Assembly (NCBI GenBank): GCA_034005165.1
Contig: JAVEVE010000001.1
Span: 186,001 to 250,000 of the forward strand
Reading direction: 5' to 3'
DNA: 64,000 bases
Source of the DNA: UBA1573 sp034005165
Lineage (GTDB): Bacteria > Pseudomonadota > Alphaproteobacteria > Micavibrionales > Micavibrionaceae
Shown here: positions 1 to 7,962 of the stretch, piece by piece
How positions within the stretch are numbered: position 1 is the stretch's first letter
How the letters are laid out: every line of letters starts with the position of its first letter
Program-made: the position numbers and the translations under genes
Notes under the pieces: model-generated
Database searches by the model: none
The model's input: the letters and a program-made list of their open reading frames with translations, nothing else
Told to the model about the DNA's origin: nothing

Positions 1-33
1 ACCACCTTCAAGCGTGATAAAACGTCCTATCAT
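1..33 (-). CDS. tmk: Thymidylate kinase, N-terminal fragment (partial at window edge)
   Basis: The reverse complement of the first 33 bases begins with ATG directly after the stop codon of the upstream carboxypeptidase gene and reads MIGRFITLEGG. This matches the start of bacterial dTMP kinases, where the next residues form the P-loop. The enzyme makes dTDP from dTMP. A tmk directly downstream of a dac-type carboxypeptidase gene is a common alphaproteobacterial arrangement. Only 11 residues lie in the window, so the call rests on this short match plus context. Confidence 0.7.
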   Translation of the reverse strand, partial: MIGRFITLEGG

Positions 34-1170
34 TTACTCTGGAACCCCAACCAGCATAATCATAAGCTTCTCGCTCAATCGCTTGAAGAACGAAGATTCA
101 GGAGCATCCATATCTGCGACCAAAGGAACCTCTTTGCTTTCACCATTTGCCAACTTGAAGCTGGCAGTTCCAAGAACGTCACCTGCCTTGATCGGGGCCA
201 CAGCAGGAGATTTATAAGTAACAGATACCTTCGAAGCATCTTTTGAAAAAGCAGGGACCGTTGTTGCATAGCCGTCAGAGGCGATAAGCTTAACAGATTT
301 TTGCTCACTCAGAACAACAGGAACCTGAGCCAGAACAGAGCCCTTTTTCAAAATTTCAATATTCTTAAAGGACGTCAAAGCCCATTCCATCAGCTTTGCA
401 GACTCATCGGCTCTTGCTTGCATAGAGTCTGTCCCGTTAATCACCAGAACAACACGACGTCCTCCGGCAACTGCAGAGCCCATCAAACCGTAGCCCCCAT
501 CATCAGTATGGCCTGTCTTGATACCGTCAGCACCGATATTACGATACAGCAAAGGATTACGGTTTCCTTGTTTAATATTATTATAGGTAAATTCCTTGTC
601 CGCATATATCTTATACTCTTCAGGATAATTACGGATCAAATAAACTGCCAACTTGGTCAAATCGCTCGCCGTAGAATAATGGTTCGGATCAGGCCACCCG
701 TTCGAATTCATAAAATGGGAATCTGCCATGCCAATTTCTTCAGCTTTCTGGTTCATCAATGCAACGAAATTTGCCTCTGATCCTGCGACACCTTCAGCCA
801 AAGCCACACACGCATCATTTCCGGACTGAATAATCACACCATGAATCAAATCATCAACACTCACTTCGGTGTTGACGTCAAGGAACATGCGAGACCCACC
901 GGTTTTCCATGCTTTTTCACTAACCTTGAACATGGTGTCTTTTGAAATTTGTCCATTACGGATCGCATCATCAACAACCACAGAGGTCAAAACTTTTGAC
1001 ATGGAAGATGTTGGCATACGCTCCGAACCGTTCTTGTCAAAAAGGACCGCACCGGTCTCAAAATCAACCACATAAGCCTGCTTAGCAGATGTCTCGGGCA
1101 AAACAACAGACTGAGCCATTGCAGGAGTGGAAATCAGGAGGGACAGAACAAGACTATATAAGAATTTCAT
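34..1170 (-). CDS. D-alanyl-D-alanine carboxypeptidase, PBP5/6 type (peptidase S11)
   Basis: A 378-residue exported penicillin-binding protein that removes the terminal D-Ala from peptidoglycan pentapeptides in the periplasm. Residues 1-19 form a signal peptide ending AMA-Q. The three S11 active-site motifs are present: S56-M-S-K59 (SxxK), S116-G-N118 (SxN) and K218-T-G220 (KTG). The last ~100 residues look like the PBP5 C-terminal beta domain, and the C-terminal stretch with KRLSEKLMIML could be the amphipathic membrane anchor. It is followed immediately by tmk and lies 30 bp downstream of rlpA on the same strand. Which dac paralogue it is (dacA, dacC or dacF) cannot be decided from sequence alone. 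Confidence 0.93.
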   Translation of the reverse strand: MKFLYSLVLSLLISTPAMAQSVVLPETSAKQAYVVDFETGAVLFDKNGSERMPTSSMSKVLTSVVVDDAIRNGQISKDTMFKVSEKAWKTGGSRMFLDVNTEVSVDDLIHGVIIQSGNDACVALAEGVAGSEANFVALMNQKAEEIGMADSHFMNSNGWPDPNHYSTASDLTKLAVYLIRNYPEEYKIYADKEFTYNNIKQGNRNPLLYRNIGADGIKTGHTDDGGYGLMGSAVAGGRRVVLVINGTDSMQARADESAKLMEWALTSFKNIEILKKGSVLAQVPVVLSEQKSVKLIASDGYATTVPAFSKDASKVSVTYKSPAVAPIKAGDVLGTASFKLANGESKEVPLVADMDAPESSFFKRLSEKLMIMLVGVPE

Positions 1171-1200
1171 ATTATTTCACACTTTTACGTTTTTCAGGAT

Positions 1201-2241
1201 TTATTGAACTACGATGATCGCGTCAGACTGACCTGACGCCAGAACTTTGGACAACACACTATCGGCCTGACGGACAGTGTCAAGAGGTCCAAGGCGAACT
1301 TTATAAAGAGTCCGCCCCCCGAATGTCACCGGTTCGACTTTTGTATGGGCTATAGAGGCCATACGCACCGCAAGATTCTGGGCATTTTGCTCTGATCCAA
1401 ATGCGCCTGCCTGAACATAAAGGCTATTAGCCGTAACAGGTTGCTGCTGGACAACCGCATTGGGATAAAATTTTCCGTTGGTTATATGACCTTGAACATC
1501 TTCGACGCGGGCAGTTTGTTCAAGCTCCGGCTCACTCATAGGAACATCTGAAATAATCGGCCCTGAATAGCTCGTAACCGGAGATGACTGGACGCTCTGC
1601 ACAACGCTGGCCTGTGCCACTTGCGGTTCATAAGAACTCTGTGAGTATCCCTGAGGGAGTCGTCCCGTCTGGTTATAAGCAACCTCAACACCTTTGGTAG
1701 ATTTACCATTCTTAGCTGCCATAGCCAGAGCACGGCTTTCATCGGCAAGAAGCTCCAACTTGACTTTGGCCGTCCCAGCACCTTTCATGTCAAGCAGGCC
1801 TGCCGCTTTTTCGGACACATCTATAATTCTACCTTTGGAAAAGGGTCCGCGATCATTGACACGAACAACAACCGATTTTCCGTTGCCGAGGTTGGTGACA
1901 CGAACAAGAGACGGCATCTGTAATGTTCTGTGGGCTGCCGTCATTTCATACTGGGAATATTGCTCCCCACTCGCAGTTTTTTTACCGTGAAACCCAGGTC
2001 CATACCATGACGCAACGCCTGTCTCGACATAGTTATAAGTCTCTTTCGGATAATAGGTACGCCCAGCAATAGTATAGGGCTTTCCGACTTTAAAAGTTCC
2101 TTTTGCAACAGTCGGGGGGGCCGCATCCCCGTCCCATGTTTTAACCAGATGAGACCCAAACTCGATTTCAGAACATGCTGAAAGCAACATTGGCAGCACA
2201 AGAAGAAGAACCAGATTTTTAATTTTATTTATTAAAAGCAT
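1201..2241 (-). CDS. rlpA: RlpA-family septal ring lytic transglycosylase lipoprotein with SPOR domain
   Basis: A 346-residue lipoprotein. A hydrophobic N-terminus ends in the lipobox LLSAC (Cys23). A double-psi beta-barrel (about residues 73-165) carries the RlpA signatures GVASWYGPGFHGKKTASGE and VRVNDRGPF. A long Gln/Ser/Pro-rich linker follows, then a SPOR domain (about 270-346) beginning SLYVQAGAF, which in this family binds denuded septal glycan strands. RlpA proteins cleave such glycans at division sites and are anchored to the outer membrane. It sits between mltB and the carboxypeptidase gene on the same strand, a cell-wall remodelling cluster typical of alphaproteobacteria. Confidence 0.93.
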   Translation of the reverse strand: MLLINKIKNLVLLLVLPMLLSACSEIEFGSHLVKTWDGDAAPPTVAKGTFKVGKPYTIAGRTYYPKETYNYVETGVASWYGPGFHGKKTASGEQYSQYEMTAAHRTLQMPSLVRVTNLGNGKSVVVRVNDRGPFSKGRIIDVSEKAAGLLDMKGAGTAKVKLELLADESRALAMAAKNGKSTKGVEVAYNQTGRLPQGYSQSSYEPQVAQASVVQSVQSSPVTSYSGPIISDVPMSEPELEQTARVEDVQGHITNGKFYPNAVVQQQPVTANSLYVQAGAFGSEQNAQNLAVRMASIAHTKVEPVTFGGRTLYKVRLGPLDTVRQADSVLSKVLASGQSDAIIVVQ

Positions 2242-2279
2242 ATTTTTTTAACATGTTAGACGTTTGAAATTTAAAGAAA

Positions 2280-3329
2280 CTAACGGTTCAGATGGGCTTC
2301 CGGCCCACTCTGTCCCTTTTTAATAAAATCAGACAGCAATCCGACAGTCAGTGCAAAATAATTAGACCTGTTCCAGGATAGGATCGTGTCAAAATTGCTG
2401 GTCACAAGATAGGCGCGCCCCTCTCCTCCATCAGGGACGAGCAATCTTGTAAGAACAGCATCATCATTTACGCTGGCAGATTTATTGCTATCCTGAACAC
2501 GAATGCCCATTTTCTTCCATTGTCCCAAAGGGCGTTTGGAATCTGAGTTTGCCAATCCATGCGGCAAAGATGCAGGAAGGCTAACTTGCCACCCCCAAGG
2601 GTAATCGCTCTTCCATCCGTTTTTGAGCAAATAATTTGAAGAGGACGCAAAGACATCGGCCTTTGTTGTCCAAATATCTCGATGACCATCCCCGTCTGCA
2701 TCAACAGCAAAAGACTTCCAGCTAGAAGGCATAAATTGGTTTTGCCCCATAGCGCCAGCCCATGACCCTTTAAAGTCCTGACGCGACACATGACCTCCTT
2801 GCAAAATCTCCAACGCAGACATCAGCTCTTTTTCAAAGAACTCACGGCGACGCCCTTCCCACGCCAAAGTTGCCAATGACTGGATCAAATCAAATCCACC
2901 CGTATTTGCACCATAACTTGTCTCTACCCCCCACAAAGAAACGACAACACTGGCAGGAACACCATACTGCTTCTCTGTTTGGGAAAGTAAATGGCTATAG
3001 GCATGATAGTTGGAACGCCCTTGATCAATTCGTGTTTGCGACATGACATTTTTCAGGTATGTCGCAAAACCGATCTTTTTTCTTTCTGGCTGTTTTTGGT
3101 CCAACTCAATCACACGAGGATGAGGCGATACATTTTGAAACGCCATATTAAGAGTGAGCTGGCTGATACCTTGAGAGCTCGCCCGCATTTTGAAATGGGA
3201 CAACCAGCTGTCAAAGCTCTCAGACCGTGCGTCGGCCGCACAAGAGAAACTGAAAACCAAAAAAAAGAAAGTTGCACAAACAGCTTTGCGCAATGGATCA
3301 GACATCCGGCTGTTCAGATGGTGCGTCAT
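2280..3329 (-). CDS. mltB: Lytic murein transglycosylase, MltB family
   Basis: A protein of up to 349 residues that cleaves the MurNAc-GlcNAc bond of peptidoglycan to give 1,6-anhydro ends. The catalytic glutamate lies in LWGVETSYGANTG (E136 of the long form). The family motifs GSWAGAMGQNQFMPSSW and DADGDGHRDIW follow, the latter Ca-loop-like. A signal peptide with hydrophobic stretch ATFFFLVFSFSC precedes the mature part; I see no clear lipobox. The 3329 start overlaps the upstream YdcF-type gene by 32 bp. The in-frame Met at 3305 (MSDPLRKAV) would cut this to 8 bp and is about as likely. It ends 38 bp upstream of rlpA, so the two are probably co-transcribed. Confidence 0.9.
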   Translation of the reverse strand: MTHHLNSRMSDPLRKAVCATFFFLVFSFSCAADARSESFDSWLSHFKMRASSQGISQLTLNMAFQNVSPHPRVIELDQKQPERKKIGFATYLKNVMSQTRIDQGRSNYHAYSHLLSQTEKQYGVPASVVVSLWGVETSYGANTGGFDLIQSLATLAWEGRRREFFEKELMSALEILQGGHVSRQDFKGSWAGAMGQNQFMPSSWKSFAVDADGDGHRDIWTTKADVFASSSNYLLKNGWKSDYPWGWQVSLPASLPHGLANSDSKRPLGQWKKMGIRVQDSNKSASVNDDAVLTRLLVPDGGEGRAYLVTSNFDTILSWNRSNYFALTVGLLSDFIKKGQSGPEAHLNR

Positions 3330-4104
3330 ATGACTTGATTCTTTCTGTTAGGGTATAAGCGATGATACCTACGAATTCCTTCACGGCAACATGTAACTTA
3401 TAATAATTCCCAAGAACATCCAGACTGAAATACGAAAAACTGTCTTTACTGGTTAAATACCCCGCCGGATAAGGAATAACATCCCATCCGTTAGAATGAA
3501 AAACAGCCACAGCGCGAGGCATATGAAAAGCCGAAGTCATCAACAGCCACTTTTCCCCAACCTGTGGATGAAATTTTCGATAACTATATAAATAGTTCTC
3601 ATAGGTATTCCTTGATTGATCCTCAATTAAAATACGTGACGTATCAAAACCAATATTATTCAATAAGCTATTTAAAAGTTTTGATTCTTTGTGTGAAGGA
3701 TGGGCTACTCCCCAATCACCTCCACTAAAAACAATTTTCGTCTGTGGAAAAATTCTGGATAATTTGACCATTTCCGTTATACGCTCGGCATTATCATTCA
3801 ACTGCACCTGCTCTCTCGAATAAGACATAGGCACAGAAATTGATCCGCCCAGAACAATAATCCCATCAATATCCTCAGGAAGCACTTGGGGTATGGCATA
3901 GGAGTTTTCGAGATATCTTAAAGAGACCTCCCCTAGTGGAGAAAAACCGCAAATTACAAAAATAGAGATAAATAGTCTTAACAAAATTTTCCCGAAAAAA
4001 AATTTTCTAAAAACATATCCGGAAATCAATCCAACACCTATAAGAGTCAAAGGCTGGACAATTTCCCACAGAATTTTTGATAAAAAGAAAAAACTATCTT
4101 CCAT
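3298..4104 (-). CDS. YdcF/ElyC/SanA-family (DUF218) membrane protein
   Basis: A 268-residue protein with two N-terminal hydrophobic segments (about residues 12-30 and 37-52) and then a soluble DUF218 domain. Family signatures are DGIIVLGGSI near residue 84, a VFSGGDWG segment, and LLMTSAFHMPRAV followed by NGWDVIPYPAGY. The biochemical activity of the family is poorly defined; characterised members such as ElyC and SanA affect envelope integrity and envelope carrier lipids. The gene is 10 bp downstream of the ABC-2 permease pair and overlaps the start of mltB, which suggests one envelope-related transcription unit. The specific substrate is unknown. Confidence 0.85.
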   Translation of the reverse strand: MEDSFFFLSKILWEIVQPLTLIGVGLISGYVFRKFFFGKILLRLFISIFVICGFSPLGEVSLRYLENSYAIPQVLPEDIDGIIVLGGSISVPMSYSREQVQLNDNAERITEMVKLSRIFPQTKIVFSGGDWGVAHPSHKESKLLNSLLNNIGFDTSRILIEDQSRNTYENYLYSYRKFHPQVGEKWLLMTSAFHMPRAVAVFHSNGWDVIPYPAGYLTSKDSFSYFSLDVLGNYYKLHVAVKEFVGIIAYTLTERIKSYDAPSEQPDV

Positions 4105-4114
4105 GAACGATATT

Positions 4115-4912
4115 CTATCCCTTTATTCCAAATCTGTTACCTGACTCATAAAAACGCAATCCCAGATAAAAGAAAGACACTGACAATAAAGAATAGGAAG
4201 CGACCCCGACAATAGCAAACACTAATGTTTGCCAATGGTGATGCACCACAAAATCAATCGGCACATGACTCATCAAACTAACCGGAACAAGAGTTAATGC
4301 AACAACCTTCAATGCACCGGTAAAAATTGGAGCGGGTCTGGAAGCCATCAAATTAAAATTAAAATATATCTCCTCGGCAGACCCAATAAATTGCTTTAAC
4401 CAGAAACCAAGGGTGGCAAAAAACAGGATACCGCTTGCAAAAACAACTGATCCCATGACAAGAAAAAAAGGCATGGGTATCCATGAAAAATCATATTTCA
4501 CACAACAAAACGCCAACAGACAAATCCCGAACAACAACTCCCCTAATCCTGTATTTTTCGAGCTGCTAAAAGCTGCCGATAACAAGACTGGCTTTGGCAA
4601 AGTCAGATATGAGTCCAGCTCGCCATGGTCGATCTGTTCAGGAATCATTCTCAAGCCAAAAGCAAACAAAGAAACGAATCCCCAGCACGCAATAGCCAGA
4701 CCATATGCATACAATGCATGCTCCAAACGCCATCCCCCCAAGTCAGGTGCAACAGAAAACACAACATACCAGACAGGAATATATATCAAATGCGTTGTCA
4801 CACTGAAAATTGCGCGGATCAACATAGCGCTTCGCTGTCCAGTCGCGGACTTGAAAGTCATACGAACCAAAGCTAGAAAGAAACGAATGTTGGAAACAAA
4901 CTCAGCCACCAT
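4115..4912 (-). CDS. ABC-2 family transporter permease (DUF990-like), second permease
   Basis: A 265-residue integral membrane protein with about six hydrophobic segments. It has a cytoplasmic loop RMIPEQIDHGELDSYLTLPKP after the second helix; this pattern (R-x(n)-G-x-L-D-x-x-L-x-x-P) is typical of ABC-2 permeases of the DUF990/PF06182 type. The partner permease (4902-5690) has the equivalent loop SDVRSGNIGYFLNRP. The two permease genes overlap by 11 bp and both follow the ATPase gene, so they probably form a heterodimeric exporter. The substrate cannot be inferred; lipids, polysaccharides or small hydrophobic molecules are usual for ABC-2 exporters. Confidence 0.85.
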   Translation of the reverse strand: MVAEFVSNIRFFLALVRMTFKSATGQRSAMLIRAIFSVTTHLIYIPVWYVVFSVAPDLGGWRLEHALYAYGLAIACWGFVSLFAFGLRMIPEQIDHGELDSYLTLPKPVLLSAAFSSSKNTGLGELLFGICLLAFCCVKYDFSWIPMPFFLVMGSVVFASGILFFATLGFWLKQFIGSAEEIYFNFNLMASRPAPIFTGALKVVALTLVPVSLMSHVPIDFVVHHHWQTLVFAIVGVASYSLLSVSFFYLGLRFYESGNRFGIKG

Positions 4913-5690
4913 GAACCTCGACTTTTCTCAAACACATTTGATAAAACATCGAAAGACATACGCCGACAAAACCCAACCAGAACATCTGTAAAGCCAAAAC
5001 CTCCAAGACGCCCCACCAGGTTGGATGAAACAAAAGCCCGACAGGGTTTCCCACCAAAGACGCAAACGGCAAAAATTTCAAGACACTCTCTGGAATAAAA
5101 GACGGATAGAGAGAAAGCGGCACATAAATCCCGCCAAGCAATAAACAAAATTTTTGATAAGAGTGATAGATAAAAACAGCATCATTTGTCCAGAACGTAC
5201 TTAATCCCGCAAAAATCTGGAACAACAAATGAAGCACAGAAGCAAGAACCAGCCCCCCGAATACAGATGTAATCGCGATCCATCCGCCTGTTGGCCAATC
5301 CCCGATCATCAAGTAAATAAAGGGAAGAGAGACCACGTAATAAATCAAAAGATTACCTGCAAGCGCTCCGACGCCCTCGGCAAATCTCATCCATAAATAA
5401 GGAATTGGCCGATTTAAAAAATATCCGATATTACCTGATCGTACATCACTGTCGATAACAACAAACAGCCGCGGAGACAGAAAGAACATCATTTGTGCAA
5501 AGGCCATATACCAGGCCATGTCCCGAAAATAAATCGATGCTGGGCCATATCCTGATTTATAAATCAAACTCCACATAGCAATCATAACCCAGTCCAGAAG
5601 AAGAAAAACAAGATAGCGCGTAAAAATCCTTAGCCTGTTATTCAAATGATCTCCAAAAGCGATACGGGCAAAGTGATAATATTTCATCAC
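4902..5690 (-). CDS. ABC-2 family transporter permease (DUF990-like), first permease
   Basis: A 262-residue membrane protein with about six hydrophobic stretches, starting MMKYYHFARIAFGDHLNNRL. The cytoplasmic loop IDSDVRSGNIGYFLNRPIP aligns with the coupling-loop region of its neighbour permease (4115-4912). Its start codon overlaps the stop of the ATPase gene by 4 bp (ATGA), and its end overlaps the next permease by 11 bp, so translation of the three genes is likely coupled. Two non-identical permeases with a single ATPase gene imply a heterodimer with an ATPase homodimer. Confidence 0.85.
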   Translation of the reverse strand: MMKYYHFARIAFGDHLNNRLRIFTRYLVFLLLDWVMIAMWSLIYKSGYGPASIYFRDMAWYMAFAQMMFFLSPRLFVVIDSDVRSGNIGYFLNRPIPYLWMRFAEGVGALAGNLLIYYVVSLPFIYLMIGDWPTGGWIAITSVFGGLVLASVLHLLFQIFAGLSTFWTNDAVFIYHSYQKFCLLLGGIYVPLSLYPSFIPESVLKFLPFASLVGNPVGLLFHPTWWGVLEVLALQMFWLGFVGVCLSMFYQMCLRKVEVHGG

Positions 5691-6661
5691 AGCAAGCTCC
5701 CCGCATATATCTCCTTAATGATGTCTTCCATAGGAGGGTCTTCAACAGTAATATCCTGCAAAGATGAGAGTTTCATAGCGTGTTGCAACACCGCCTCAAC
5801 AGAAATCTGCGATGTATCAACACTAACGCGTAACTGATGTGGCGTCGCTTCAATCAACCTCACACCTTTCATAGTCAAAGAAATAATTTCTTCTTTCATG
5901 GCAAGTGTAATAATTTTTTCTCGAATATACCCCGACCGCAAATCACGTATCGGCTTGTCTGCAACCAGTCGCCCATGATCTATAACAATAACACGATCAC
6001 AAACACGCTCCATGTCGCCCGTATCATGGGATGTCAAAAGAACTGTTGTACCATCTTCATCTGATGCCTTCTTTATCAGGTCACGAATAACACCCTTGGA
6101 CACGACATCAAGGCCGACAGTCGGCTCATCAAGAAACAGGATTTTTGGGCGGTGGAGCAAACTGGCAATAATTTCACAGCGCATCCTTTCCCCCAAAGAA
6201 AGCTGACGGACAGGCTTTGCTACAATGTGTCTGGCGTCAAACGCATCAACCAAAGACTTAATCCTGCCCTCGAAATCACTTCGCGACATATCATAAGCGT
6301 AAGACAACAACTCGAACGTATCCTGAGCAGGAAGATGATACCAAAGCTGGGATCTCTGCCCAAAAACTGTTCCTATTTTATAGGCCATAGCCTTCCGCTC
6401 TGTCCAAGGGACAAAACCGCCGATCTCGACATATCCGCTATCAGGGTGCAAAATCCCCGACAACATTTTAATGGTTGTAGACTTCCCCGCTCCGTTCGGC
6501 CCGACAAAAGCAACGCGTTCCCCCTCTTTCAAAGAGAAAGATACCCCGTCAACCGCCTGAACGGTCGTGTATTCGGGCGCAAGAAAGCCTTTCAAAAAGC
6601 CTGATTTTTTACGGACTTTGAAACTTTTTTGTAGATTTTCAACAAGGACGGACTGAGACAT
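5687..6661 (-). CDS. ABC transporter ATP-binding protein (ABC-2 exporter)
   Basis: A 324-residue nucleotide-binding subunit when started at the Met beginning MSQSVLVENLQ; an upstream in-frame ATG would add 28 residues rich in F, L and C that do not look like ABC protein. Walker A is GPNGAGKS (54-61), the Q-loop is Q102, the signature is LSLGER (154-159), Walker B is ILFLDEP (174-180) and the H-switch lies in LLTSHDTGDME. The first beta-sheet is followed by an insert, KKSGFLKGFLAPEYTTVQAVDGVSF, of a type seen in ATPases paired with DUF990 permeases. It is first in the three-gene exporter operon and energises transport. Confidence 0.92.
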   Translation of the reverse strand: MSQSVLVENLQKSFKVRKKSGFLKGFLAPEYTTVQAVDGVSFSLKEGERVAFVGPNGAGKSTTIKMLSGILHPDSGYVEIGGFVPWTERKAMAYKIGTVFGQRSQLWYHLPAQDTFELLSYAYDMSRSDFEGRIKSLVDAFDARHIVAKPVRQLSLGERMRCEIIASLLHRPKILFLDEPTVGLDVVSKGVIRDLIKKASDEDGTTVLLTSHDTGDMERVCDRVIVIDHGRLVADKPIRDLRSGYIREKIITLAMKEEIISLTMKGVRLIEATPHQLRVSVDTSQISVEAVLQHAMKLSSLQDITVEDPPMEDIIKEIYAGSLL

Positions 6662-6810
6662 GAATTTTCTATACAACAGAACACTCAAAATACAAAACCG
6701 GTTATAAAATTGACATAACCTCGAGAGAATGACGAAAAATCCCACTCGTTTCTTTTTATAAAAAGCATATAATCAAAAATGTCATGTAACCCTTATGAAG
6801 GAACACCACC

Positions 6811-6909
6811 ATGTCAAAATCTCAAGACACAAAAAAAGAAACCAAGAAAAAACCTCAAAAAACCGCAAAAGAAAAAAAACTTGCTAAGCAAGAAAAGAAA
6901 AAAGGCTAA
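6811..6909 (+). CDS. Small lysine-rich protein, 32 residues
   Basis: An ATG at 6811, nine bases after an AAGGA ribosome-binding sequence, opens a 32-codon frame beginning MSKSQDTKKETKKKPQKTAK and ending EKKKG. It is extremely rich in Lys, Gln, Glu and Thr with no hydrophobic segment. Short Lys-rich proteins starting MSK(N/S)QD-KK occur in various proteobacteria and Bacteroidetes from memory, but their role is not known to me. A strong intrinsic terminator begins 24 bp after the stop, so the gene is a self-contained unit. A longer reading frame across the same DNA (from 6779) runs into the tRNA and is rejected. Confidence 0.6.
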   Translation: MSKSQDTKKETKKKPQKTAKEKKLAKQEKKKG

Positions 6910-6932
6910 TAAATCTCCCCGAAAATTCCGAC

Positions 6933-6956
6933 AATTCCGGCGAAAGCCGGAATTTT
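6933..6956 (+). terminator. Intrinsic terminator after the Lys-rich small gene
   Basis: AATTCCGGC (6933-6941), loop GAAA, GCCGGAATT (6946-6954), followed by TT. This is a perfect 9-bp stem with a stable GNRA-type tetraloop. It lies between the small gene and the tRNA promoter. Confidence 0.75.
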
Positions 6957-6977
6957 CTATTGGACGCAAATACGCGC

Positions 6978-7005
6978 TTGAAATACATAATTTCTTTGGT
7001 ATAAA
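6978..7005 (+). promoter_or_regulatory. Sigma-70-type promoter for tRNA-Ser
   Basis: The -35 hexamer TTGAAA (6978-6983) and -10 hexamer TATAAA (7000-7005) are separated by 16 bp and end 22 bp before the mature tRNA. Both hexamers match the consensus at five of six positions. Confidence 0.7.
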
Positions 7006-7027
7006 GAGCGGACTAACGCATAATGCC

Positions 7028-7117
7028 GGACAGGTGGTCGAGTGGTTTAAGGCTCTGGTCTTGAAAACCAGCGAGGTCGCAAGGCCTCCGTGGGTTCGAA
7101 TCCCACCCTGTCCGCCA
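7028..7117 (+). tRNA. tRNA-Ser (anticodon UGA)
   Basis: A 90-nt class II tRNA. The acceptor stem is GGACAGG (7028-7034) paired with CCTGTCC (7107-7113), then discriminator G and an encoded CCA (7115-7117). The anticodon arm is CTGGT, loop CTTGAAA, ACCAG, with anticodon TGA at 7062-7064, which reads UCN serine codons. A long variable arm (around CGAGGTCGCAAGGCCTCCG) marks it as a serine-type tRNA, and the T-arm contains GGTTCGAATCC. It has its own upstream promoter. Confidence 0.97.
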
Positions 7118-7188
7118 TTTTATAAAAGTCACAAAAAATTTTTCATTCCACGTAAAAAAATCCACTTTTCAGGAAGTCGATCAATCGC

Positions 7189-7962
7189 TCATTTAAAATG
7201 TCTCGCAATAAAATGAGGGTTGAGAAACCCCGACTTCCCGTAAAAAAATGGTGCACCATCCGTCAAAACAACAGCCCCACCTGCAGCATTCAAAATAGCG
7301 TGCCCTGCGGCCGTATCCCACTCCATCGTTGGTCCGAAACGCGGATAAAAATGAGCCTGCCCTTCTGCTATCATGCAGAATTTTAAAGAAGATCCTACGC
7401 CGACAACTTCCGCCTGAGGGTAATGGACTTCGATCCAATTTTTGGACAAATCCGACCCATGGGATTTTGACCCTGCAATTTTTACGATCTTAGGGGCATG
7501 ATCGACATGAATAGTGCTCCATACTCCCTGAGCATCTCTCTTGCGCGGAGGCATACCCATTCCGCCAACAAAAGCAAGATCCAAAGCTGGAGCCGTAATA
7601 ATCCCCAACACAGGAATTCTATCAACAACCAAAGCAATATTAACTGTAAATTCCCCGTTTCTCTTGATGAACTCACGCGTACCATCCAACGGATCAACAA
7701 GCCAGAAAATGTCATGGCCTTCCTGCTTCTCCGCTTCCTCTTCCGATATAATAACAATATTGGGAGTCAGCTCTGCAAGAGCGTCAACAATAATACGGTT
7801 AGCCTTGATATCAGCCTCAGTTACAGGACTCTTGTCGGCTTTAAGGCATTTCTCGAATTCATTTTTGGCATACACACTCATAATTTCACGACCTGCACAG
7901 TCAGCGATCTCAAGACATTTCTGCGCCCAATCATTCAAGGGTAACAGTGAAATATCAATCAT
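7189..7962 (-). CDS. cysQ: 3'(2'),5'-bisphosphate nucleotidase CysQ
   Basis: A 257-residue member of the Mg-dependent inositol-monophosphatase superfamily. It carries the metal-binding acidic pair in IISEEEAE (near residues 74-76), the DPLDGT motif at 90-95 and a WDTAAGHA motif near residue 215. CysQ dephosphorylates 3'-phosphoadenosine 5'-phosphate, the by-product of PAPS use in sulfate assimilation. Its start overlaps the end of cysNC by 8 bp, with the RBS AAGGA inside cysNC. That places it as the last gene of the cysD-cysNC-cysQ operon, which supports CysQ over a general inositol phosphatase. Confidence 0.93.
   Translation of the reverse strand: MIDISLLPLNDWAQKCLEIADCAGREIMSVYAKNEFEKCLKADKSPVTEADIKANRIIVDALAELTPNIVIISEEEAEKQEGHDIFWLVDPLDGTREFIKRNGEFTVNIALVVDRIPVLGIITAPALDLAFVGGMGMPPRKRDAQGVWSTIHVDHAPKIVKIAGSKSHGSDLSKNWIEVHYPQAEVVGVGSSLKFCMIAEGQAHFYPRFGPTMEWDTAAGHAILNAAGGAVVLTDGAPFFYGKSGFLNPHFIARHFK

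Noticed and set aside
6779..7216. 145-residue Lys-rich frame running through the tRNA-Ser gene
   Set aside because: It crosses a terminator, a promoter and a tRNA. The 32-residue frame at 6811 in another reading phase has the RBS.
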